DNA of 6,702 nt, taken from the NCBI GenBank assembly GCA_007131465.1, contig SLQN01000166.1:1-6702 (forward strand). Direction: 5' to 3'. This document shows, piece after piece, positions 1 to 5,571 of the stretch (position 1 is the first letter of the stretch; each line of letters opens with the position of its first letter). This stretch comes from Paracoccaceae bacterium (lineage in GTDB: Bacteria; Pseudomonadota; Alphaproteobacteria; Rhodobacterales; Rhodobacteraceae). Under the pieces are notes generated by a model. The model did no database searches, had not been told where the DNA came from, and saw only the letters and a list, made by a program, of their open reading frames with translations. The translations under genes were made by a program, and so were the position numbers.

Positions 1-1402
1 GGCATTGAAGGCCGCAGGCAAGCTGAACCGTGTGCGCATGCTCTTGCTGACGAACTGCACCTTTGACGGGCTTGTGTACAATGTCGAGCGAGTGGTCGAG
101 GAATGCCTTGCGATCAAGCCGGACCTGATCTTTCTGTGGGACGAGGCGTGGTTCGCCTTCGCGCGCTTCGGCCCGACCTATCGCCAGCGCACCGGCATGA
201 ATGCCGCCAACAACTTCCGCGAGAGGCTGCGCACCGCCGCCCATGCCAAGGCCTATGCGGCGCAGGCGGAAGCGCTGGAAGACGCGGATATGGAAACGCT
301 GCTGAACACGCGGCTGATCCCGCCGCCCCATGCACGGGTGCGGGTCTATACCACGCAATCCACGCACAAGACCCTGACCAGCCTGCGGCAGGGCTCGATG
401 ATCCATGTCAATGATCAGGACTTCAAGGGCGAGGTCGAGCAGGCCTTTCACGAAGCCTACATGACCCACACTTCGACCAGTCCGAATTACCAGATCATCG
501 CCAGCCTTGATGTCGGGCGGCGGCAGGTGGAACTGGAAGGGTTCGAATTCGTCCAGCGGCAGGTCGAAGCCGCCATGTCGATGCGGCGCGCGATTTCGAC
601 GCATCCGCTGTTGCAGAGATATTTCAAGGTGCTGACAGCGGGCGACATGATCCCCGAGGAATACCGCGAAAGCGGGGTGTCGAGCTATTACGACCCCGAA
701 CAGGGCTGGACCGATATCTGGGATTGCTGGGAAAAGGACGAATTCGTGCTGGATGCCACCCGGATCACCTTGTCCGTGGGCGGCACGGGCTGGGATGGCG
801 ACACGTTCAAGACCAAGATCCTGATGGACAAATACGGCATCCAGATCAACAAGACCTCGCGCAACACAGTGCTGTTCATGACCAATATCGGCACGACGCG
901 GTCCTCGGTCGCCTATCTGATCGAGGTGCTGGTCGAGATTGCCAAGGACCTGGATGAATTGCTGGATGACGCCTCGAAGATGGAGCGTCTGGCTTTTGAG
1001 CGCCGCATCAAGAACCTGATGCAGGACCTGCCCCCCCTGCCCGATTTCTCGCGCTTCCACGAGGCGTTTCTATGCGAAGGCAGCACGGGCGAAGGCGATA
1101 TTCGCAGCGCGTTCTTCCTGAGTTATGATGAAAACAAATGCGATTATCTGGAACTGCACGGCTCGATCAAGGACGCGATGGAAGCAGGGCAGGACGTCGT
1201 TTCGGCTTCGTTCATCATCCCCTACCCGCCGGGCTTTCCGATCCTCGTGCCCGGGCAGGTGGTCAGCCGCGAGATTCTGGCCTTCATGCGCGCGCTCGAT
1301 GTCAATGAAATTCACGGCTACCGGCCAGAGCTGGGTCTTCGGGTCTTCACGCCCGAGGCCCTGACCGAACTGGTTCACGCCAATACCCAGAAGAAGGGGT
1401 GA
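1..1402 (+). CDS. Orn/Lys/Arg-family PLP-dependent decarboxylase, 5'-truncated by window edge
   Basis: Fold-type I PLP decarboxylase of the inducible Lys/Orn/Arg type, which removes CO2 from a basic amino acid to give an amine. The reading frame is open to base 2 and the N-terminal wing domain and start lie outside the window; the TTG at 5 is not a credible start. About 465 residues are visible. Counting from that TTG, Asp46 in WDEAW should contact the PLP ring nitrogen, and STHK (residues 119-122) carries the Schiff-base Lys122 (codon 368-370). These match D330/A332/W333 and S364/H366/K367 of E. coli LdcI as I remember them. The C-terminal part has IPYPPGFPILVPG (405-417), a family hallmark. 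About 39 extra residues lie between Asp46 and Lys122 relative to LdcI. Substrate (Lys, Orn, Arg or another) is undetermined. It is followed after 42 nt by the ATP-grasp gene, probably in one operon. Family call is firm; specificity is open. Confidence 0.93.
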   Translation, partial: ALKAAGKLNRVRMLLLTNCTFDGLVYNVERVVEECLAIKPDLIFLWDEAWFAFARFGPTYRQRTGMNAANNFRERLRTAAHAKAYAAQAEALEDADMETLLNTRLIPPPHARVRVYTTQSTHKTLTSLRQGSMIHVNDQDFKGEVEQAFHEAYMTHTSTSPNYQIIASLDVGRRQVELEGFEFVQRQVEAAMSMRRAISTHPLLQRYFKVLTAGDMIPEEYRESGVSSYYDPEQGWTDIWDCWEKDEFVLDATRITLSVGGTGWDGDTFKTKILMDKYGIQINKTSRNTVLFMTNIGTTRSSVAYLIEVLVEIAKDLDELLDDASKMERLAFERRIKNLMQDLPPLPDFSRFHEAFLCEGSTGEGDIRSAFFLSYDENKCDYLELHGSIKDAMEAGQDVVSASFIIPYPPGFPILVPGQVVSREILAFMRALDVNEIHGYRPELGLRVFTPEALTELVHANTQKKG

Positions 1403-1427
1403 AAAGCCCCCCAAACGACAGATACTC

Positions 1428-1436
1428 AGGGAAGGA
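1428..1436 (+). promoter_or_regulatory. Ribosome binding site of the ATP-grasp gene
   Basis: AGGGAAGGA ends 8 nt before ATG 1445. It is purine-rich with two overlapping Shine-Dalgarno-like cores and fixes the start of the ATP-grasp gene. The 42-nt gap it sits in has no promoter-like hexamers that I can see, which agrees with co-transcription from the decarboxylase. Confidence 0.7.
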
Positions 1437-1444
1437 AACACGAT

Positions 1445-2905
1445 ATGCCTGCAACACAGTTGAACAATATTTCTGAAATTCGCCGGTTCTTTCACCGCAA
1501 CGAAGACCCGATCTATTTCATCTCGGCCACCAATTTCAACCTGCTGGGCATTGATGAATGGTGCAAGAATTTCAAGTATATCTGTTATCTGGACTGCTAT
1601 GATGGCCGCCATCCCAACGTGTTCTGCCCGTCCGAGCAGCCGCATGCAGAGTTTCAGTCCATCGAGGATATCAACAACTATCTGTTGCAGCACAAGGAAG
1701 TCATCGACCTTGTGAAGCGGCGCGGCGGCAAGCCGAAATTCGTGTTTTTGATGTTCGATGAGGAAACCGAGCGTCTGGCCAAGGAACTGGGCGCAGAGGT
1801 GTGGTTTCCCAAGGCCAGCCTGCGCACGCAGATGGACAACAAGATCGAGACCGTGCGCATCGGCAACAAGGCGGGTGTGCCGTCTGTCCCGAATGTGCTG
1901 GCCGAGGTGAAAAGCTACGCCGAATTGCGCAAGATCTCCGAAAAAGCCGGGATCGGCCATGACCTCGTGCTGCAATCGGCCTTTGGCGACAGTGGCCACA
2001 CGACCTTCTTCATCAAGTCCGAGGCCGATTTCCGCCGCCACGAGCATGAGATCGTGGACGAGGGCGAGATCAAGATCATGAAGCGGATCGACTGCCGCGG
2101 GTCGGCGATCGAGGCCTGCGTGACCAAACAGGGCACGATTGTAGGCCCCCTGATGACCGAGCTTGTGGGCTTCGGGGAACTGACCCCCTATCGCGGTGGC
2201 TGGTGCGGCAACGAAATCCTTGCCACGGCGTTTCCACCCAAGGTCCGCCAGCATGCGCGCGACCTGACCTTCAAGTTTGGCGAACAGTTGCGCAAGGAAG
2301 GCTATCGGGGGTATTTCGAACTGGATTTCCTGATCGACAAGAAGACGGGTGATCTGTGGCTGGGCGAGCTTAATCCCCGCATCACGGGCGCATCCTCGAT
2401 GACCAACCATGCCGCCTTCGCCCATGCCGATGCGCCGCTGTTCCTGTTCCACCTGCTGGAATTCTCGAAGAAGAAATTCCAGTTGGATGTGTCCGAACTG
2501 AACGCCCGCTGGGCCAATCCCGACATGATCGACAGTTGGTCGCAAATGGTCATCAAGCATACCGAAGACAGTGTCGATATCATCACCGAGGCCCCGCAGA
2601 CCGGGATCTACAAGATGGACGAAGCGGGCCGCGTGGTGTTCGACCGGTTCGACTATCACCGCCGCGCCGTGGAATCGGAGAATGAGGCATTTTTCCTGCG
2701 GATCCAGAAGCCCGGCGATTACCGGTATGAAGGGGCTGATCTGGGTATTCTGGTCACGCGCGGAAGGTCCATGACCCCAGGTTTCCAGTTGAATGAACGG
2801 GCCAGGAAATGGGTGCATGGGATCAAGAATGCCTTTCATGCAAGGCCACTTCCGGTGGCCGAGGCGGGTCCCGCCTTCGCGGACCCTGCCTTCAAGATCA
2901 TGTAA
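1445..2905 (+). CDS. ATP-grasp domain ligase (likely to be auto-annotated as biotin carboxylase-like)
   Basis: 486-residue cytoplasmic ATP-grasp enzyme, expected to activate a carboxylate as acyl-phosphate and join it to an amine or other nucleophile. Residues 1-120 form an alpha/beta pre-ATP-grasp domain. DNK (131-133) is the usual start of the ATP-binding half. VLQSAFGDSGHTTF (175-188) is the glycine-rich phosphate loop. Glu292/Asp294 in FELDFLI and the ELNPR motif (Glu308, Asn310, Arg312) are the expected Mg-ATP ligands, so the enzyme should be active. Residues about 350-486 are a separate C-terminal domain with a Pro/Ala-rich tail. There is no biotinyl or carboxyltransferase partner nearby, so a biotin carboxylase role is unlikely; an amino-acid or amine ligase fits better (inference). 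ATG 1445 is preceded by a strong AGGGAAGGA ribosome site at 1428-1436. The next gene follows after 21 nt. Acceptor and donor substrates cannot be told. Confidence 0.9.
   Translation: MPATQLNNISEIRRFFHRNEDPIYFISATNFNLLGIDEWCKNFKYICYLDCYDGRHPNVFCPSEQPHAEFQSIEDINNYLLQHKEVIDLVKRRGGKPKFVFLMFDEETERLAKELGAEVWFPKASLRTQMDNKIETVRIGNKAGVPSVPNVLAEVKSYAELRKISEKAGIGHDLVLQSAFGDSGHTTFFIKSEADFRRHEHEIVDEGEIKIMKRIDCRGSAIEACVTKQGTIVGPLMTELVGFGELTPYRGGWCGNEILATAFPPKVRQHARDLTFKFGEQLRKEGYRGYFELDFLIDKKTGDLWLGELNPRITGASSMTNHAAFAHADAPLFLFHLLEFSKKKFQLDVSELNARWANPDMIDSWSQMVIKHTEDSVDIITEAPQTGIYKMDEAGRVVFDRFDYHRRAVESENEAFFLRIQKPGDYRYEGADLGILVTRGRSMTPGFQLNERARKWVHGIKNAFHARPLPVAEAGPAFADPAFKIM
2844..2876 (+). repeat. Two tandem inverted repeats at the 3' end of the ATP-grasp gene
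   Basis: GGCCAC (2844-2849) pairs with GTGGCC (2855-2860) across a 5-nt loop. Directly after it, AGGCGGG (2862-2868) is the exact inverse of CCCGCCT (2870-2876); as RNA this gives at least a 5-bp stem with a 5-nt loop. Both lie within the coding sequence of the Pro/Ala-rich C-terminal tail, 27 to 59 nt before the stop codon at 2903. No T-run follows, so this is not a classical intrinsic terminator. It may affect mRNA processing, stability or coupling to the next gene (inference). Confidence 0.5.
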
Positions 2906-2926
2906 CCAGCAGTCAGGCGCAGCCAG

Positions 2927-3925
2927 GTGGAACTTTTGTGGCGTGCGATTTCCGAAGCAGACCCCGGCCCGAAATGGGCCGGGCTTTTTGCCGAATACTG
3001 GCCGGACTATCAGCGCTGGTGGCTGCGCGAAGGGCTGGATGCCCGCGCGACATACTGGGAAAGCCGCAAGGCGCTGATCGCCCATATGCCCGAGATCGTG
3101 CCGATCTATGACCAGCTTTGTGCGCTGGCAGGCGGCGGCGATCTGGCCGCGCGGTTCCTGTCGCTTTACAATCCGCCGCCGTATCTTTCGGGCTGTTCGC
3201 AGGCGATCTGGCAGGGCGCAGACCCGATGCTGGTGCGCAATTACGACTATGACCCGCATGCCTTTGACCAGCTAGTCCTGCACACGGCATGGCAAGGGCG
3301 CAAGGTGATGGGCACGTCAGACGGGCTGTGGGGGCTGGTTGACGGGATCAATGATGCGGGGCTTGCCCTGTCCCTGACCTTTGGCGGGCGGCGCGTGGTC
3401 GGAACGGGCTTTGGTGTGCCGCTGATCCTGCGCTATGTGTTGCAGACCTGCGAAACAGCGCAGGAGGCGGGCGCGGCGCTTGCGCGGTTGCCCACGCATA
3501 TGAGCTATAATGTCACGGCGCTGGACGCGCAGCGAAAATTCGTGACTGTGCTGATGGGACCGGATCGTCCCGCGCAGGTCACGCATGCCGCCGTCGCCAC
3601 GAACCATCAGGAGCGCGTGGAATGGGATGCCCATGCGCGCATGACGGCCACCATTGAACGCGAACGCTTCCTGCTCCAACGCCTGACCCTGCATGTCGAG
3701 CGGCAGGAAAAATTCATTCGCGCCTTCCTGCGGCCCCCGCTCTACTCGACGGCCTTCGACCGGGGCTTCGGCACGCTTTACACCGCAGTCTACCGACCGC
3801 GCAGGCGCAGCATGGAACTGCACTGGCCTGCCGCGTCCTGGCCCCTGGCACTGGATGCGTTTCAGGAAGGGCACCGCATGATCTACACGCCAGAAGGCGG
3901 GGCCGTCACGCAGGCAAAGTCCTGA
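2927..3925 (+). CDS. C45-like Ntn-hydrolase (penicillin acyltransferase/carcinine hydrolase type), copy 1
   Basis: 332-residue enzyme resembling the C45 acyl-CoA:6-APA acyltransferase family, which forms or hydrolyses amide bonds with a cysteine nucleophile. SGCS (88-91) supplies the likely nucleophile Cys90. LVRNYDYDP (102-110) holds Asp107, 17 residues on, matching the Cys103-Asp121 spacing of fungal isopenicillin N acyltransferase. DGINDAGLA (139-147) and ATNH (224-227) are further family blocks, the latter probably the oxyanion-hole Asn226. The first 89 residues, rich in Trp and Tyr, would be the pro-segment or alpha chain if the protein self-cleaves before Cys90. No signal peptide is visible, so it is probably cytoplasmic. 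The start is GTG at 2927 with a weak CAGG at 2914-2917; it is supported by alignment with the N-terminus of the paralogue at 5568 (shared AISE). It lies 21 nt after the ATP-grasp gene, suggesting translational coupling. Substrate is unknown. Confidence 0.86.
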   Translation: MELLWRAISEADPGPKWAGLFAEYWPDYQRWWLREGLDARATYWESRKALIAHMPEIVPIYDQLCALAGGGDLAARFLSLYNPPPYLSGCSQAIWQGADPMLVRNYDYDPHAFDQLVLHTAWQGRKVMGTSDGLWGLVDGINDAGLALSLTFGGRRVVGTGFGVPLILRYVLQTCETAQEAGAALARLPTHMSYNVTALDAQRKFVTVLMGPDRPAQVTHAAVATNHQERVEWDAHARMTATIERERFLLQRLTLHVERQEKFIRAFLRPPLYSTAFDRGFGTLYTAVYRPRRRSMELHWPAASWPLALDAFQEGHRMIYTPEGGAVTQAKS

Positions 3926-3983
3926 TCTGCGCGTCGCCCCGCGCCTCTGACATCTTCTTTTCTGCCAACGCGGCGCTGACAGC

Positions 3984-4014
3984 TTGCAATTCCCCCAAAA
4001 TACATCCATATACC
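3984..4014 (+). promoter_or_regulatory. Candidate promoter of the regulator-esterase-C45 unit
   Basis: TTGCAA (3984-3989) resembles a -35 box. A TATA-containing stretch follows: CATATA (4007-4012) at 17-nt spacing, or TATACC (4009-4014) at 19 nt. It lies in the only gap over 100 nt in the window, upstream of the regulator gene. The surrounding 3926-4037 interval contains no ORF that looks like a gene. The -10 match is poor, so this is a suggestion only. Confidence 0.35.
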
Positions 4015-4028
4015 ATCCACACGGATGG
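4002..4028. promoter_or_regulatory. Candidate operator: three CATCC half-sites
   Basis: ACATCC (4002-4007) and CCATCC (4013-4018) are direct copies spaced 11 bp, one helical turn. GGATGG (4023-4028) is the exact inverse of CCATCC, giving a perfect 6-bp inverted repeat with a 4-bp spacer (4013-4028). The cluster overlaps the TATA-like -10 region and touches the Shine-Dalgarno sequence of the ribbon-helix-helix gene. Such regulators usually bind short, helically phased half-sites upstream of their own gene, so autoregulation is the natural reading (inference). The hairpin could alternatively mask the ribosome site in RNA. Confidence 0.5.
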
Positions 4029-4037
4029 AGAAACTCT

Positions 4038-4454
4038 ATGGACACTGTCAGACAGCTACGCGACAAGCAGCCCGAGAACGAAAAGATCACGATCAATCTT
4101 GGTTATGTCGACCTTGGGCGGATCGACCTGCTGGTGCAGGAAGGGTTCTATTCCAACCGGAGCGACTTCATCCGCACCGCGATCCGCAACCAGATCGCGG
4201 TGCATGCCGATGTCGTGACAAGATCGGTCGAACGGCACACGATGGAACTGGGCTTGCGGGACTATTCGCGGGCCGATCTCGAAGCGCTGCGCGACGCGGG
4301 CGAGGTGTTGCATGTCAAGGTCGTGGGTCTTGCCCGTATCGCGGCGGATGTAAGCCCGGACCTCGCCCGACAGACTATCGGCTCGATCACGGTGCTGGGC
4401 GCGTTGCAGGCCAGCGCGGATGTCAAGAAAGCGCTGGCTGATCGCATCAGCTAG
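4038..4454 (+). CDS. Ribbon-helix-helix (CopG/MetJ/Arc-type) transcriptional regulator
   Basis: 138-residue DNA-binding protein, presumed dimeric repressor. Residues 14-55 form the ribbon-helix-helix domain: the beta strand KITINLG (16-22), then helix A around GRIDLLVQEG, a turn at YSNRSDF (38-44) that caps helix B, and FIRTAIRNQI (44-53). Residues about 60-85 are a helical linker. The C-terminal segment (about 90-135) has a VKVVGLARIAADVS strand-helix pattern that may be a small effector or oligomerisation domain; I do not recognise it by name. ATG 4038 was chosen over an upstream in-frame TTG at 3984 because GGAG (4027-4030) sits 7 nt ahead of it, and because the region upstream carries the promoter and operator candidates. 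It is 25 nt ahead of the esterase and likely controls genes 4-6, perhaps also 1-3. It has no partner toxin, so an antitoxin role is unlikely. Confidence 0.9.
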   Translation: MDTVRQLRDKQPENEKITINLGYVDLGRIDLLVQEGFYSNRSDFIRTAIRNQIAVHADVVTRSVERHTMELGLRDYSRADLEALRDAGEVLHVKVVGLARIAADVSPDLARQTIGSITVLGALQASADVKKALADRIS

Positions 4455-4479
4455 ACCCTCCAACACCAAAGGAAAACAG

Positions 4480-5571
4480 ATGTTGAATTTCAAGGCTGGC
4501 GCGCTGCGTCCAGCGACCGATGGCGCGCGCGCCGACACCCTTGCGGCCGCCAACGATCTTGTGCGCAGGACGCTGTCCCAACACGGGCTGTGGAATGATG
4601 CCGGCGCGACCGAGGGAGCGTTGCCCATGAATGACCTGATGAAGGGGTTTAAGGGACTTCCCGCGATACAGCCGGGCCTGCGCCCTGCCGCGCAGCCGCT
4701 GGACCTGCCCGAAGGGGCCGTGTTCCGCAGCGAGTCCCATACAGGCCGCAGCGGGACGCGCGCCTATCGTCAGTATGTCCCGGCCTCGGCCAGTGCTGGC
4801 GTGGAGGGCATTGTCCTGATGCTGCATGGCTGCACCCAGACGCCAGAGGATTTTGCCAGCGGCACAGGCATGAACACTCAAGGAGAAGCGCACCGTCTTG
4901 TTGTAATTTATCCCGAACAGGCGCGCGGCGCAAATGCCCAGTCCTGCTGGAACTGGTTCAGCAAGGGCGACCAGAAGCGCGACCGGGGCGAGCCGGAGAT
5001 TCTGGCAGGGATCACCCGGAAAGTGATGGCCGAACATGGCGTCCCACCAACGCGCGTCTTTGTCGCGGGCCTTTCGGCTGGCGCGGCAATGGCCGTGATC
5101 CTGGGCGAAATCTATCCCGACATGTTTGCCGCTGTCGGCGCGCATTCCGGCCTGCCTTTTGGCGCAGCGCATGATGTGCCTTCGGCCTTTGCCGCAATGG
5201 CTGGCGATTTGCAGCATGCAGCCCGCACCCCGCCCGCGACCCGTGGTGTGCGCACGATTGCCTTTCACGGAAGCGCCGACCGCACAGTGGTTGCCACAAA
5301 CAGCACCGAGATCGTGCGGCGCGCGGCGAATGCGGTCACCCCTGCTGTCGAGACAAGCGACACAGGCGCAGGGGGGGGCCGCAATTTCCACCGCTGCCTC
5401 ACAAGCGACAGCACCGGGCAGGTGATGACGGAACACTGGCAGATCGACGGGCTGGCGCATGCCTGGTCGGGCGGGAACACCGCTGGATCCTATGCCGATC
5501 CCTCCGGCCCGGATGCAAGCGCCGAGATGGTGCGGTTCTTCCTCGCGCGGCCCGTGGAGGGCGCGCAATGA
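4480..5571 (+). CDS. PHB-depolymerase family esterase (alpha/beta hydrolase)
   Basis: 363-residue serine esterase of the LpqC/polyhydroxybutyrate-depolymerase family. LMLHGCTQ (113-120) is the oxyanion loop, GLSAG (197-201) the nucleophile elbow with Ser199, HGSAD (263-267) carries the acid Asp267, and GLAHAW (324-329) the catalytic His327. Cys118 and Cys156 (in SCWNWF) are a conserved pair in this family. All key residues are present, so it should be active. The first 80 or so residues are a helical and Pro-rich extension without a signal peptide, so the enzyme is probably intracellular; true PHB degradation is not certain, and short hydroxyacyl or other esters are possible. ATG 4480 has AAAGGA (4468-4473) 6 nt upstream and is preferred over upstream in-frame alternatives that would overlap the regulator. 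The stop overlaps the next start as ATGA. A run of eight G (5371-5378) lies within the gene. Confidence 0.9.
   Translation: MLNFKAGALRPATDGARADTLAAANDLVRRTLSQHGLWNDAGATEGALPMNDLMKGFKGLPAIQPGLRPAAQPLDLPEGAVFRSESHTGRSGTRAYRQYVPASASAGVEGIVLMLHGCTQTPEDFASGTGMNTQGEAHRLVVIYPEQARGANAQSCWNWFSKGDQKRDRGEPEILAGITRKVMAEHGVPPTRVFVAGLSAGAAMAVILGEIYPDMFAAVGAHSGLPFGAAHDVPSAFAAMAGDLQHAARTPPATRGVRTIAFHGSADRTVVATNSTEIVRRAANAVTPAVETSDTGAGGGRNFHRCLTSDSTGQVMTEHWQIDGLAHAWSGGNTAGSYADPSGPDASAEMVRFFLARPVEGAQ
5556..5571 (+). promoter_or_regulatory. Ribosome binding site and ATGA stop-start overlap
   Basis: GGAGGG (5556-5561) is a near-perfect Shine-Dalgarno sequence 6 nt before ATG 5568. The ATG overlaps the esterase stop TGA (5569-5571), which implies translational coupling and a fixed stoichiometry between the esterase and the second C45-like enzyme. 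A second in-frame ATG at 5577 is less well spaced. Confidence 0.75.

Noticed and set aside
1396..1410. GGGG/CCCC hairpin at the decarboxylase stop codon
   Set aside because: Only 4 bp with a 7-nt loop and no T-run after it; likely chance.
1070..3259. 729-codon open frame on the - strand
   Set aside because: It lies antisense to the decarboxylase end, the ATP-grasp gene and the first C45-like gene. Its translation shows no recognisable motif and is rich in His, Arg and Gln as expected of antisense frames in GC-rich genes.
3929..3963. Possible intrinsic terminator after the first C45-like gene
   Set aside because: GCGCG (3929-3933) can pair with CGCGC (3940-3944) and a T-rich stretch begins about 8 nt later, but the stem is only 5 bp and the T-rich stretch is interrupted by C and too distant. 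Too weak to call.
3317..4096. 259-codon open frame on the - strand crossing the 3926-4037 gap
   Set aside because: Most of it is antisense to the first C45-like gene, and its beginning overlaps the regulator's start and operator region. No motif or ribosome site supports it.
4038..4454. Ribbon-helix-helix protein as antitoxin of a toxin-antitoxin pair
   Set aside because: No small toxin-like ORF lies beside it; its neighbours are full-length metabolic enzymes, so a plain regulator is more likely.
4447..5568. 373-codon open frame on the - strand
   Set aside because: It is the antisense of the esterase, which has an intact catalytic triad and a good ribosome site. The antisense product has low-complexity Arg/Cys/Gly-rich sequence with no domain.
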